From contig NZ_DLHL01000036.1 of NCBI RefSeq assembly GCF_002483225.1, forward strand, positions 1 to 42,128: a stretch of 42,128 nucleotides of DNA, read 5' to 3'. Source of the stretch: Gemmatimonas sp. UBA7669 (lineage in GTDB: Bacteria; Gemmatimonadota; Gemmatimonadetes; Gemmatimonadales; Gemmatimonadaceae). The translations under genes were made by a program, and so were the position numbers. This document shows, in pieces, positions 34,065-42,128 of the stretch (position 1 is its first letter; every line of letters begins with the position of its first letter). The notes beneath the pieces were generated by a model. It searched no databases and had not been told where the DNA came from. It saw only the letters and a program-made list of their open reading frames with translations.

Positions 34065-35549
34065 ATGCTGACGAGGCGCGCTGTGCCTGCTGCTTCCGTT
34101 GTCGCTGCTCATGTCCGATCCCATGTCCGACTTCATGTCCGACGTCATGTCCGATTCCGGGTGTTCCGGTTGCTGCCCGTCGCGCTGACCGCGATGCTAC
34201 TTCCCGCCACGATACAGTCCCAAGCTACGGCGTCGCCGCGTCCCGACTCAATTCTGGCGACGACGCTCATGCAGGACCTCGTGCGTGTGGCCCGCCTGCC
34301 CGGCCTCAGTGTGGCCGCACTGGACCAGGGCCGCGTGCGCTTTGCACGTGGCGCGGGATATCGTGATCTGAGTCGCCGGCTGCCCGTGGACAGCAGTACG
34401 CGGTTCGGGTCGGCCTCGGTGTCAAAAGTGGTGATGGCCACCGCCGCACTGCGCATGATGCAGGACGGTCGCTTTGATCCCGACCAGCCCGTGTCTGCGC
34501 ATTTCCCGGATTTTCCGGGGGCCGCCGCGATCACGCCGCGCTTGCTGGCCGCCCACTTGGGGGGCATTCCGCACTATGGACCTGGTTCCATGCCCAGCGA
34601 CAAACGCCATGTCTGGGCGAGCGCGGCACTGGACGAGTTTTCGAAAGCGCGACGCGTTGGTGCGCCCGGTGAACGTTCGGTCTACTCCACGCACGGGATC
34701 ACGCTGCTGTCGGCGGTCCTGGAGCAACGCGCGAAGCAGCCCATTCTGGATCTGCTGGCCCGCGAGGTCTTTGTGCCGTTCGACATGCCCTCATCGGGTG
34801 GCCTGTTCGTGGATTCGCTGTCGCCGCGCATGGCACTCCTGTACGCCCGTCAGGGCGACTCGCTGCGCGCCCTGCCCGGTCCGCGCAACCTGAGCTTTGC
34901 CTGGGCCGGCGCCGGATTGCTGCAAACGCCGTCCGATCTGGTGCGCATGACTCGCGCCTACTTTGACGGGCAGCTCTCCGCCGCCACGTTGTCCACGGCG
35001 TTTACGGAGCAGCGCACAAACGCCGGCGTCGGCACCGGCGTGGCGTTTGTGTGGCGTGTGGAGCAGGACTGGCGCGGCCGGCCGCTGGCGCATCATGCCG
35101 GGGCCAATCCCGGCACACGTTCCGTGCTGCTCATGCGACGCAATGAGGGGCGCAGCCTCGCGCTCATGACCAACGTCGAGTGGACGGCCTCCATGGATGG
35201 CACGGCCAACGTGCTGCTCGAGGCCCTGTTCAACTCAGCGCCGCGTCGGCAAGCGCTTGAGCTGTCCGGCCGTTGGCAGGGCACATACGACACCACCGCC
35301 GTTGAGGGCGAGTGGGTCGTGAACGGGGACAGCGGATGGGTGAGCACGCCCGAACCCTTGCGCGCACGGTTTCTGCAGTCTGGTGGCGTGGGCGCTGATC
35401 GCTTGCCGCTGCGCGCAATCCGGGATGACCTGTACGCCGTGGTGACACCGTGGGGACTGTACCCCCTCGAAGTCACGGAGCGCGATGCGCGCCAGGCCCA
35501 CGTGCTGATTCGGCTTGGTACGCAGCGATGGACCCTGCGCAGTCGGTGA
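34065..35549 (+). CDS. Exported serine hydrolase, beta-lactamase-related family
   Basis: A 494-residue class C beta-lactamase-like enzyme. Nucleophile motif SVSK (Ser118, Lys121) is clear and LAHHAGANPGTRSVL resembles the third HxG motif. The second motif is YSTHG (Tyr207-Ser-Thr), lacking the usual Asn of YxN. The first 32 codons from ATG 34065 contain a 12-bp tandem repeat giving HVRSHVRLHVRRHVR, an odd long basic n-region. A GTG at 34161 would start a standard signal peptide (FRLLPVALTAMLLPATIQSQA), placing the repeats in the leader; the true start is uncertain. A small C-terminal domain with WQGTYDTTAVEGEWVV follows. It diverges from the membrane regulator gene by 14 bp. Confidence 0.85.
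   Translation: MLTRRAVPAASVVAAHVRSHVRLHVRRHVRFRVFRLLPVALTAMLLPATIQSQATASPRPDSILATTLMQDLVRVARLPGLSVAALDQGRVRFARGAGYRDLSRRLPVDSSTRFGSASVSKVVMATAALRMMQDGRFDPDQPVSAHFPDFPGAAAITPRLLAAHLGGIPHYGPGSMPSDKRHVWASAALDEFSKARRVGAPGERSVYSTHGITLLSAVLEQRAKQPILDLLAREVFVPFDMPSSGGLFVDSLSPRMALLYARQGDSLRALPGPRNLSFAWAGAGLLQTPSDLVRMTRAYFDGQLSAATLSTAFTEQRTNAGVGTGVAFVWRVEQDWRGRPLAHHAGANPGTRSVLLMRRNEGRSLALMTNVEWTASMDGTANVLLEALFNSAPRRQALELSGRWQGTYDTTAVEGEWVVNGDSGWVSTPEPLRARFLQSGGVGADRLPLRAIRDDLYAVVTPWGLYPLEVTERDARQAHVLIRLGTQRWTLRSR
34107..34154 (+). repeat. 12-bp tandem repeat (4 units) at the serine hydrolase 5' end
   Basis: Four consecutive 12-bp units share CATGTCCGA with three variable bases in front (GCT, TCC, CTT, CGT). 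In the annotated frame each encodes HVR plus one residue. A length change would alter the protein by four residues per unit without a frameshift. Confidence 0.9.
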
Positions 35550-35586
35550 ATCGTCGAACGCGTGTGCGGCCCATCGCTCTTGACGA

Positions 35587-37956
35587 CTAGCGCCGCCCCA
35601 CCAGCGCCCCGCGCAGCGTGGCCAGCAGGGTCTCGGCGGTAAACGGTTTGGAGATGAAGAACTCGGCGCCGGTACTCATGAGCGCGGCCGCGTCCATGGC
35701 ATGACCGCTGGAGACAATGATGGGGACATCCACCCCGTCAGCGCGCAAGGCGGCCACAAAGCCCGGGCCATCAAGTTCGGGCATGGCGACGTCGGTGAGC
35801 ACCACATCGATGTCGCCGGTGTGTACGTGAAAGAGATGCAGCGCTTCCCGGCCGTTGGCGGCGAGCAGCACACGATAGCCGCTGCGTTCGAGAATGCGCT
35901 GCGCCACGGAGCGGATGCCGTCTTCGTCGTCCACCACCAGCACGCACTCGCCGCGGCCCTCGGGGAGTCGGCGCTCGGCCGGTCGTGCCGATTGCGCGCC
36001 GGCACCCGCCTCCACCTCCGGGAACCAGCAGATGAACCGTGTGCCCTTGCCGGGCTCACTTTCGAGTTCGATCGTGCCGCCGTGCCCACGGACGATGCTC
36101 TGCACCGTGGACAGCCCGAGCCCGGTGCCCTTGCCCACGCCCTTGGTGGTGAAAAACGGTTCGAAGATCACGACCTGGTGCTCAGGCGGAATGCCCTCGC
36201 CACTGTCTTCTACCACCAGACGCACGTAGGCACCCGGTGCAAGTCCGATGGCCGTGGCTACGGGTCCAGCGCTCACCTGCTCACGATCCACCACGATCTG
36301 CAACGCGCCACCCTCAGGCATGGCATCACGCGCGTTCACGGCCAGATTCATGATGACCTGGTGCAGCTGCGTGGCATCGCCGCGCAACAGACAGGGTGCC
36401 TCTGCAAGCTGTATGGTGAAGGCCACGTTTTTGGGGAAGGTCTCGCGCACCACCGATTCGAGCTCACGCGCGACCTCGCGCAAATCGAGCGGCTCACGCT
36501 TGCCATCGAGTCCACGCGCAAACGACAGGACGTGACGCACCAGATCCGCGCCACGCCCCACGCTTTGCTGCAGACTGTTCACCAATGACTCGCCCTCCGG
36601 CCCCACCATGTCCCGCAGCAGGCTGAGGGACAGCATGACTGGTGCCAACACATTGTTGAGATCATGCGCGATCCCACCGGCCAGCGTGCCGATGCTCTCC
36701 AGACGCTGCGCGCGGAGGAATTGCAGCTCGAGGTTGCGCCGCTCGGAGATATCGGTGTTGATGGCGAGAATCGACTCCGGCTTGCCCTCTTCATCCCGCA
36801 CCAGCGTCCAACGGCACTCCGTCACCACGCGGCGTCCGTCGCGTGCGACTTGCCGCAGTGAACCGGTCCACTCGCCGCGCTCCATCAGCGCGGCCTTCGC
36901 GTCCAGGAATTCGGCGGAGTCGTCGTTGATGAGTTCATGGGCATTGCGCCCGACGGCTTCGGCCGCACTCCACCCGTAGAGTCGCTCGGCGCTCTGGTTC
37001 CAGTACAGGATGGTGTCGTCCAACGCACGGACGAGAATGGCATCCTGCGCCTTCTCGAGCAGCGCCGCCTGCTGCGCCAGCCGCCGATCGGCGGCGCGGC
37101 GTTCGGTCACGTCCTGGATGGCGCCCTGGATACGCACCGTACGCCCATGCTCGTCGCGCACGGCTTCGCCAATCACGCGCACGGCCACGGTGTGTCCCTG
37201 ACGGGTCACCAGCTCGAGTTCGAGGTCGAAGGGCGTGCCCTCCGACCGACAGCGAGCCAATGCCGCTTGCACGGCCGGACGCGATCTCAGCGGTTCGTAG
37301 TAATGCAGGGCCCGTTCGAGATCGGGCGCCGTGCCTTCCGGCTCTCCGTGTATGCGGCAGGTTTCCGCCGACCACACCACGTGCGAGGCATCGAGCTCCA
37401 GCCACCAGCCACCCATGCGCGCCACGCGGCCGGCAATCTCCAGCAGCAGCGACGCACGCGCCAGGCGCTTGTTGGCGTCCTCGAGCTGGAGCGATTTCTC
37501 CTCCAGCTTGCGAATGAGCGCCTCGCTGTACACCTGCATCACTTCGTTGCGCCGTGGATCGCTGCTCTCCACCCCGGGCGTCGAAACGCGGCGCGTCCGC
37601 ACGGCTTCCACCTGCTCGAGCAGCACGTCCGGCTCGCAGGGCTTGAGAATGAAGGCATCGGCCCCCAGGTCCAGCGCAAGGCGCGCGTCTTTCTCCTCCG
37701 TGTAGGTGGCGGTGTACACCACGAAGGGAATGCGCTGCAACTCCGCGTCGGCCTTCCAATAGCGCAGCAGGGTGTAGCCATCCATGACCGGCATGAGCAG
37801 GTCGGAGATGATCACATCTGGCGGATGACTGCGCGCCACGACCAGTGCTTCGGCACCGTGCCGCGCTTCTTCCACCGTGTAGCCAGACCCCGAGAACAAG
37901 GCGCGGAGATAATACAGGTTCTCCGGCTTGTCATCGACGATGAGAATGTGCGTCAT
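35587..37956 (-). CDS. Hybrid sensor histidine kinase with N- and C-terminal receiver domains
   Basis: A 789-residue soluble hybrid kinase. Domain order: receiver 1 (residues 1-120, MTHILIVDDKPENL, phosphoacceptor Asp52), a coiled stretch, two PAS domains (about 165-290 and 295-415; the second ends in DISERRNLELQ), HisKA with His431 in GGIAHDLNNVL, HATPase with NLAVNARDAM, DSGEGIPPE and GTGLGLSTVQSIVRGHGG, and receiver 2 (about 668-789, VLVVDDEDGIRS, Asp722 in LTDVAMPELDG). No membrane helix is seen. The start overlaps the stop of the single-domain receiver gene (ATGA). It likely acts in a multi-step phosphorelay with the two genes upstream; the output is not visible since no DNA-binding domain is present in the operon. 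Confidence 0.94.
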   Translation of the reverse strand: MTHILIVDDKPENLYYLRALFSGSGYTVEEARHGAEALVVARSHPPDVIISDLLMPVMDGYTLLRYWKADAELQRIPFVVYTATYTEEKDARLALDLGADAFILKPCEPDVLLEQVEAVRTRRVSTPGVESSDPRRNEVMQVYSEALIRKLEEKSLQLEDANKRLARASLLLEIAGRVARMGGWWLELDASHVVWSAETCRIHGEPEGTAPDLERALHYYEPLRSRPAVQAALARCRSEGTPFDLELELVTRQGHTVAVRVIGEAVRDEHGRTVRIQGAIQDVTERRAADRRLAQQAALLEKAQDAILVRALDDTILYWNQSAERLYGWSAAEAVGRNAHELINDDSAEFLDAKAALMERGEWTGSLRQVARDGRRVVTECRWTLVRDEEGKPESILAINTDISERRNLELQFLRAQRLESIGTLAGGIAHDLNNVLAPVMLSLSLLRDMVGPEGESLVNSLQQSVGRGADLVRHVLSFARGLDGKREPLDLREVARELESVVRETFPKNVAFTIQLAEAPCLLRGDATQLHQVIMNLAVNARDAMPEGGALQIVVDREQVSAGPVATAIGLAPGAYVRLVVEDSGEGIPPEHQVVIFEPFFTTKGVGKGTGLGLSTVQSIVRGHGGTIELESEPGKGTRFICWFPEVEAGAGAQSARPAERRLPEGRGECVLVVDDEDGIRSVAQRILERSGYRVLLAANGREALHLFHVHTGDIDVVLTDVAMPELDGPGFVAALRADGVDVPIIVSSGHAMDAAALMSTGAEFFISKPFTAETLLATLRGALVGRR

Positions 37957-38345
37957 GAGCGGCCTCTGGTGCTTCGCACACTCTCCACGATGTCCCGGAT
38001 GGTATCCACGAAGGTATCCGGATCGATGGGCTTCTCGATATAGCCGTCACAGCCCGCAGCGAGTGACTTCTCGCGGTCGCCCACCATGGCATAGGAGGTC
38101 ACGGCAATGATGGGGGTGGCATCGAGTGCGCGCAGTTCACGCAGCGCACGCGCGACAGCGTGCCCGTCCATCTGCGGCAACTGGATGTCGAGCAGAATGA
38201 TGTCGGGAGGATGCGACGCGGCGGCCTGCACGCCCTTGGCGCCATCAACGGCGCTCTCCACCTGGTAGCCGTGCCGCTCGAGCAGAAACGTCGCCAGATA
38301 GCGATTCTGCTCGTTGTCCTCGATCAGCAGGATGCGGGAGCTCAT
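37953..38345 (-). CDS. Single-domain response regulator (DivK/CheY-like receiver)
   Basis: A 130-residue stand-alone receiver. MSSRILLIEDNEQNRYLATFLLERHGY opens the fold, Asp53 in ILLDIQLPQMDG is the expected phosphoacceptor, and the conserved Lys occurs in GYIEKPID. The EDNEQNRYL wording is typical of DivK-like receivers that work as shuttle or allosteric partners of histidine kinases. There is no output domain. It overlaps both flanking kinase genes by four bases (ATGA at each end), so the three proteins are made in step. The natural reading is that it takes phosphate from the membrane kinase or exchanges it with the hybrid kinase. Confidence 0.94.
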   Translation of the reverse strand: MSSRILLIEDNEQNRYLATFLLERHGYQVESAVDGAKGVQAAASHPPDIILLDIQLPQMDGHAVARALRELRALDATPIIAVTSYAMVGDREKSLAAGCDGYIEKPIDPDTFVDTIRDIVESVRSTRGRS

Positions 38346-40726
38346 GCGTGACGCTGCAGGTGAAGGGGAAGCGTAACCGTGAAACTGCTGCCAATGCCCG
38401 GTGTGCTCGCTACGGTAATGTCGCCGCCAAGCAGCTCCGTCAGCCGGCGGCAGATGGACAGTCCGAGGCCGGTCCCCTCATGTTGGCGGGCGAGTCCTGA
38501 GTCCACCTGACGGAACGGCTGGAACAACGCCGGCAGATCCCGATCGGCGATGCCGATGCCGGTGTCCTGCACCACGAAGCGTACGGCGGCCACCGGGGCG
38601 TCGCTGGGTGAACGCTGCCACGCCGCATCCGTGCCCACCCGCAGGGTCACCTGCCCGCGGTCGGTGAACTTGACGGCATTCGAGAGCAGGTTGAGCAGAA
38701 TCTGCTCGGTGCGGCGCCGATCGGTATGCAGCTCGGCCGGTAGCTCATCGGCCATGAGCACCAGCGCCAACCCCTTCTTTTCGGCTTGCGGCTGCATGGT
38801 GGCCATGAGGCGGTCGAGTATCGGCGACAGCGCAAAAGACTCAGCCGCGACCTCCAGTTGCCCCGCTTCGATCTTCGAGATGTCGAGCACGTCGTTGATG
38901 AGGGCCAGCAGGTGGCGCGCGCTGCCCCGCACCATTTCCATCTGACGCGCCTGCTCGTCGTTGAGCGGGCCGGCCAGTTTCTGCAGCAGGATTCCGGTGA
39001 AGCCAATGATCGAGTTGAGCGGCGTACGCAACTCATGGGACATGGTAGCCAGAAACGCCGACTTGAGACGATCCGCTGACTCCGCGCGCTCCAACGCGGC
39101 GCGCAGTTCGCGGGTACGCTGCTCAACCCGCTCTTCAAGTCCGGCGTTGAGTTCACGCAGCTGCCGCTCCTGCTCGCGTCGCTCGGTGACATCCGCGAGT
39201 GTCACGAAGGCCAGCTCGTCACCGCTGTCGAGCGATACGCAGGCGCCGGAGTAGCTGAAGATGCGCTGCCAGTCCGTGTCCTTGCGCCGGACACGCACTT
39301 CGAAGTGATCCAGCACCTCACCACGTCGCACGCGCGCGAGCGGCCAATCGGCCAAGGCCAGCGGCTCGCCTTCCACCGTGGACACCTCGAAGTACCTGGA
39401 GAAGTCCCGCTGGTGCCGACGACCGATTTCAGGATCGGCGAAACCCAGCATGCGCAGCGCGGCGGGATTCCAAAGCAGGAAGTCACCCACCGGATCGGTG
39501 ATGATGAGCCCTTCGCGCAGGTTCTCCACCACCACTTCGAGGCGGGCCCGCGTGCGGTTCAGTTCCTGCTCCATGCGCTTGCGCGGCGTGACATCGATGG
39601 CTACCCCGCCCAGCAGTCGCCGGCCATCGGCACTTTGGAATGGGAACTTCACGACGTTCCACCACGCCTCCTTCCCGGCCACCACCGTTCGATCTTCGGC
39701 GATCTGCAGCGGGGCACCAGAGGCGAGCACTTGCGCATCACTCTCGCGAATGCGGGCGGCGACCTCGGATGGCACCAGGTCCGTCGCACGTTGACCGTGA
39801 AAGCCCTCGCGGTCACGCCCGAACACCTGCGTCCAGGCATGGTTCATGTACTCATGCCGTCCGTCTTCGTCGGTCACCCATGCGATGGCCGGCGCGGCGT
39901 CCATGAATGCGTGAAAGCGTGACTCGCTGTCGCGCAGCGCCTGCTCGGTGTTGGCGCGCACGATGGCAATGGAGGCCAACTGTGTGGCGATGTCCACCAG
40001 CGCGAGATGATCCTCGCGCGGCATGCCGGGCGTGCGGAAGTACATGGCGAAGGTGCCCAGCACGCGGCCCTCCGCCGAGCGAATGGGGGTGGACCAGCAG
40101 GCCCGCAGCCCGTGTGGCAGCGCGAGGTGTCTGTAGTCGGTCCAGAGAGGATCGGTGGCGATGTCCTCGACGTACACGGCGTCATCACGAAAGGCGGCGG
40201 TGCCACAGGAGCCGGCCATGGGGCCGATGGGCGCCCCATCAATGGCCGCCATATACTCGCGGGGCAGACTGGGCCCCGCACCATGACGCAGGCGCTTGCC
40301 GTCTGTCTCGAGCAGCAGGATGGAGCCCAGCATGTCCGGCATCTGCGCTTCGATGAATCGCACGATGTCGTCAAGCGACGCAGACAGCGTGGTCCCGTGG
40401 GCGACATGTTCGAGAATGCGCTGCTGCCCGAGAATACGGGCCTCGTATCGCGCGCGTTCGCGTTGTTCGCGCGCCGCCACCCGATCGAGCAGGCGGCGCA
40501 GCACCACAAACAGCAGGATGGACGTCACCGCCACAAACGACAGGCCCTTGTACACACTGAGCTGCACGAATCGATCGGCGCTGCCCGCGATCACGAGCAG
40601 CAGCTGGTCTGAAAAGGCAATCCAGAGCGCTGCGAACAGGGCGTAAACGCCCGTCACGGCCCAGACACGACGTTGGAGACGCGCGGCGAGTGTGCGACGC
40701 ACTGTCAAGGCAGGAGGCGTGACCAT
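38342..40726 (-). CDS. Membrane sensor histidine kinase with GAF and PAS domains
   Basis: A 794-residue kinase. Two membrane helices (about residues 20-38 and 62-83) enclose a periplasmic loop of only about 25 residues, so sensing is probably in the cytosol or membrane. A GAF domain (about 95-255: ASLDDIVRFIEAQMPDMLGSILLLE, then AGSCGTAAFRDDAVYVEDIATDPLW), two PAS domains (about 265-385 and 395-515), and a coiled coil (LRELNAGLEERVEQRTRELRAALERAESADRLK) follow. HisKA has His564 in FLATMSHELRTPLNSIIG; the ATPase domain has LLNLLSNAVKF, DTGIGI and GTGLGLSICRRL. There is no receiver of its own; the next gene supplies one. The stop overlaps that gene. Confidence 0.94.
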   Translation of the reverse strand: MVTPPALTVRRTLAARLQRRVWAVTGVYALFAALWIAFSDQLLLVIAGSADRFVQLSVYKGLSFVAVTSILLFVVLRRLLDRVAAREQRERARYEARILGQQRILEHVAHGTTLSASLDDIVRFIEAQMPDMLGSILLLETDGKRLRHGAGPSLPREYMAAIDGAPIGPMAGSCGTAAFRDDAVYVEDIATDPLWTDYRHLALPHGLRACWSTPIRSAEGRVLGTFAMYFRTPGMPREDHLALVDIATQLASIAIVRANTEQALRDSESRFHAFMDAAPAIAWVTDEDGRHEYMNHAWTQVFGRDREGFHGQRATDLVPSEVAARIRESDAQVLASGAPLQIAEDRTVVAGKEAWWNVVKFPFQSADGRRLLGGVAIDVTPRKRMEQELNRTRARLEVVVENLREGLIITDPVGDFLLWNPAALRMLGFADPEIGRRHQRDFSRYFEVSTVEGEPLALADWPLARVRRGEVLDHFEVRVRRKDTDWQRIFSYSGACVSLDSGDELAFVTLADVTERREQERQLRELNAGLEERVEQRTRELRAALERAESADRLKSAFLATMSHELRTPLNSIIGFTGILLQKLAGPLNDEQARQMEMVRGSARHLLALINDVLDISKIEAGQLEVAAESFALSPILDRLMATMQPQAEKKGLALVLMADELPAELHTDRRRTEQILLNLLSNAVKFTDRGQVTLRVGTDAAWQRSPSDAPVAAVRFVVQDTGIGIADRDLPALFQPFRQVDSGLARQHEGTGLGLSICRRLTELLGGDITVASTPGIGSSFTVTLPLHLQRHA

Positions 40727-40746
40727 GCCGTGATTCAGGGTGCGAT

Positions 40747-41319
40747 TCAGCGTACGGTGGACAGTACGAGTCGAAAGCGGTTGCTGAGCCGCTGGTCGAG
40801 CGGCAGGGCGTCACCCTTGGGGGAGCGATCTTCGCGGTATGAGGTGAGGAACTGCCCCCACACCACGCGGTACGTGCCCTCCACATCGGCATACGGCCAG
40901 CGGGGCTCAACCGCGCTGCCCTGCACGCCGGCCCCGATGAGCAAGGTGAAACGCCGCGTGGCCCCGGGCGCGATGACAATGGGCTGACTGAAGCAGTTGA
41001 AGACCGGCGGCTCGAAGGCGGTACGCCACTGGCCGGCCACGAGTCGTTCGAGTTTCACCGCCGTCGCCCCTCCGCAATTGGCCACGTACACGGTGTCGTT
41101 GCGCCGGTTGGTGTACTGCATCTCCACGCGTCCCTGGTATTCCTGCGTGGTGCGCACAAGCCCATAGCTCATGGAGTCCGTCTGAAAGGCGGCGCTGGCA
41201 TCCCGCTCCAGCGGCCCGTCGGTTTCCGTTGGCGCGGCGTCGCCGCCGCAGGCCACCAGCACCGCGGCGGCACCCAGTCCAGCAAGACGCCTGGCCGCCG
41301 CCACAGCGCGCCTGATCAT
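40747..41319 (-). CDS. Putative lipoprotein of unknown function, sensor-kinase operon
   Basis: A 190-residue predicted lipoprotein: basic RRAVAAARRLAG, hydrophobic LGAAAVLVAC with Cys at about residue 24, then an acidic, Ala-rich spacer. The mature part (about 45-190) is rich in beta strands: VEMQYTNRRNDTVYVANCGGATAVKLERLVAGQW and IVIAPGATRRFTLLIGAG resemble an immunoglobulin-like sandwich; two Cys residues (NCGG and FNCFSQ) may form a disulfide. I do not recognise a named family. It overlaps the 227-residue gene upstream by four bases and ends 20 bp before the membrane kinase start. That suggests a periplasmic partner or input for the kinase, which is inference. Confidence 0.75.
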   Translation of the reverse strand: MIRRAVAAARRLAGLGAAAVLVACGGDAAPTETDGPLERDASAAFQTDSMSYGLVRTTQEYQGRVEMQYTNRRNDTVYVANCGGATAVKLERLVAGQWRTAFEPPVFNCFSQPIVIAPGATRRFTLLIGAGVQGSAVEPRWPYADVEGTYRVVWGQFLTSYREDRSPKGDALPLDQRLSNRFRLVLSTVR

Positions 41320-41999
41320 GGCCGGGGGGCGTCAGCGCCAATCCAGTCGAACTTGTACGTCGTGTTCACGCCCGCGCCGCCACCGCCACCGGCGGCCTGC
41401 CCGGTGATGACCACCCGCGCACCGTCGCTGCTGATACCAATGTCGGCATCGGCAATGGGGTAGCAGGTCTGCAGGTGCAGATATTCGCTGCCGCCCTTGT
41501 TGCCCATCTTGAAGTAGATGAACATGCCCACCGACTCATTCTGCTTGCCGCCGGAAACCACACCGCCCACGCCGCGCTCGCCGCCGGCCGCGCCCGCACT
41601 GGTAGACATGACTGGCTTGCGTTCGGAAGGCGGCACGTAGGCTGTCATCTTGCCGATCACACCATTGCCGTCGAGCTGCGTGAACATGTACTTGGCGGCC
41701 TTGGAGCTCAACATGGTGGCCAGCACCTTGTCGATGTCGCCCGGTTGCACAAATACGCCGTGCTTGCCCTTGTCGATGGCCACACCGCCTGTCCCACCCA
41801 TGAGCGTGTCGTAGGTGATGGCGGTCTTCTCGGACGAATCGTAGGACATGGAGTGAATGCCGGAGTGTCCCTCCGGCGCGCCGTTGCCGGTGGAACGGCC
41901 TTCACTTGCCTGGCGCAGCTCCTTGACGATGGCGGCCCGCGACTTGATGTCGCTCTTGGCCACGAGACGGTTGTACCAGGACACGCAGGTATTGGGCAT
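41316..41999 (-). CDS. Unknown 227-residue protein, first gene of the sensor-kinase operon
   Basis: A 227-residue protein with no signal peptide or membrane helix from ATG 41999, which has a good CCCGGAG site six bases upstream (a reading from 42065 adds 22 unlikely residues). I do not recognise the family. The N-terminal third is helical and charged (YNRLVAKSDIKSRAAIVKELRQASEGR). The middle contains GGTGGVAIDKGKHGVFVQPGDIDKVLATMLSSKAAKYMF. The C-terminal third is Gly-rich with strands (GMFIYFKMGNKGGSEYLHLQTCYPIADADIGISSDGARVVITG). The gene overlaps the lipoprotein gene by four bases. A palindrome at 42082-42097 lies in its upstream region. The cellular location is predicted cytosolic. Confidence 0.7.
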   Translation of the reverse strand: MPNTCVSWYNRLVAKSDIKSRAAIVKELRQASEGRSTGNGAPEGHSGIHSMSYDSSEKTAITYDTLMGGTGGVAIDKGKHGVFVQPGDIDKVLATMLSSKAAKYMFTQLDGNGVIGKMTAYVPPSERKPVMSTSAGAAGGERGVGGVVSGGKQNESVGMFIYFKMGNKGGSEYLHLQTCYPIADADIGISSDGARVVITGQAAGGGGGAGVNTTYKFDWIGADAPRP

Positions 42000-42081
42000 T
42001 CGAGCTCCGGGACGGGCGAGGGGACGGGGTGGGACGGATGCAAGTCCGCTTCCCTCAAAATGCACGGGGGACCGAGGCCGC

Positions 42082-42097
42082 GCGATTGCCCAATCGC
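42082..42097. promoter_or_regulatory. Palindrome upstream of the sensor-kinase operon
   Basis: GCGATTG-CC-CAATCGC is a perfect 7-bp inverted repeat with a two-base centre, about 85 bp upstream of the first gene of the five-gene operon. The small centre favours a protein-binding site over a hairpin. No promoter boxes could be placed with confidence in the final 130 bp. Confidence 0.35.
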
Positions 42098-42128
42098 CTC
42101 CGCGCTAAGGAATCTCTGATTAAGTAGT

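Noticed and set aside
34111..34188. Small frame starting in the 12-bp repeats (Met-Ser-Asp repeats, then a Cys-rich end)
   Set aside because: It arises from the repeat itself, overlaps the serine hydrolase gene and has no ribosome site; kept only as a comment in the repeat finding.

Overview
The window is a gene-dense stretch of high-GC bacterial chromosome (about two thirds G+C by eye) from a diderm organism: it has an RND efflux operon, several lipoprotein signal peptides, Tat and Sec signals, and a plug-like outer-membrane domain. The mix of proteins (Hanks-type kinase ending in one membrane helix, PP2C phosphatase, carboxypeptidase-regulatory-like proteins, beta-propeller lipoprotein, Tat-exported molybdenum hydroxylase, PQQ-type sugar dehydrogenase) fits Gemmatimonadota, but this is inference; there is no rRNA or marker gene in the window. 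I see no tRNA, rRNA, CRISPR array, transposase or phage gene.

Layout. 58-3262 (+) is a translationally coupled cluster: ClC chloride transporter, Ca2+/cation antiporter, secreted DUF3108-type protein. It converges with a beta-propeller lipoprotein (3241-4440, -). 4573-8984 (-) is an RND efflux operon (adaptor then pump, no outer-membrane channel). 9185-10606 (-) is a succinate-semialdehyde-type dehydrogenase, divergent from a P-loop nucleotide kinase-like protein (10624-11247, +). A two-domain VOC/glyoxalase dioxygenase (11285-12238, -) and a DUF305 protein (12502-13065, +) diverge from a shared 263-bp gap. Then come an LVIVD-repeat secreted protein, a strong rho-independent terminator and a Ser/Thr kinase; convergent with these is a PQQ-dependent sugar dehydrogenase lipoprotein.

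17492-24596 (+) carries a gamma-glutamyltransferase, a two-subunit molybdenum hydroxylase (IorA/IorB type), a phosphoglucomutase and a small lower-GC lipoprotein. 24609-25139 (-, MscS channel) and 25288-26106 (+, AraC regulator) diverge; a serine hydrolase, an EreA/ChaN-like protein and TspO follow. 29212-30347 holds a secreted regulatory-like/plug protein bracketed by two ~158-bp direct copies of a palindromic repeat; a third, shorter copy lies at 19511-19562. 30354-34050 (-) has PP2C phosphatase, PepSY membrane protein and a ToxR/CadC-like membrane regulator. After a divergent serine hydrolase (34065-35549, +), 35587-41999 (-) is a tight five-gene operon: unknown cytosolic protein, unknown lipoprotein, membrane histidine kinase, single-domain receiver, and hybrid kinase with two receivers.

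The most notable non-gene signals are the palindromic repeats around 29-30 kb, a degenerate 15-nt repeat read in the same frame inside two unrelated proteins (kinase and PepSY protein), a 12-bp tandem repeat at the start of a serine hydrolase gene, and several operator-like palindromes at promoters.
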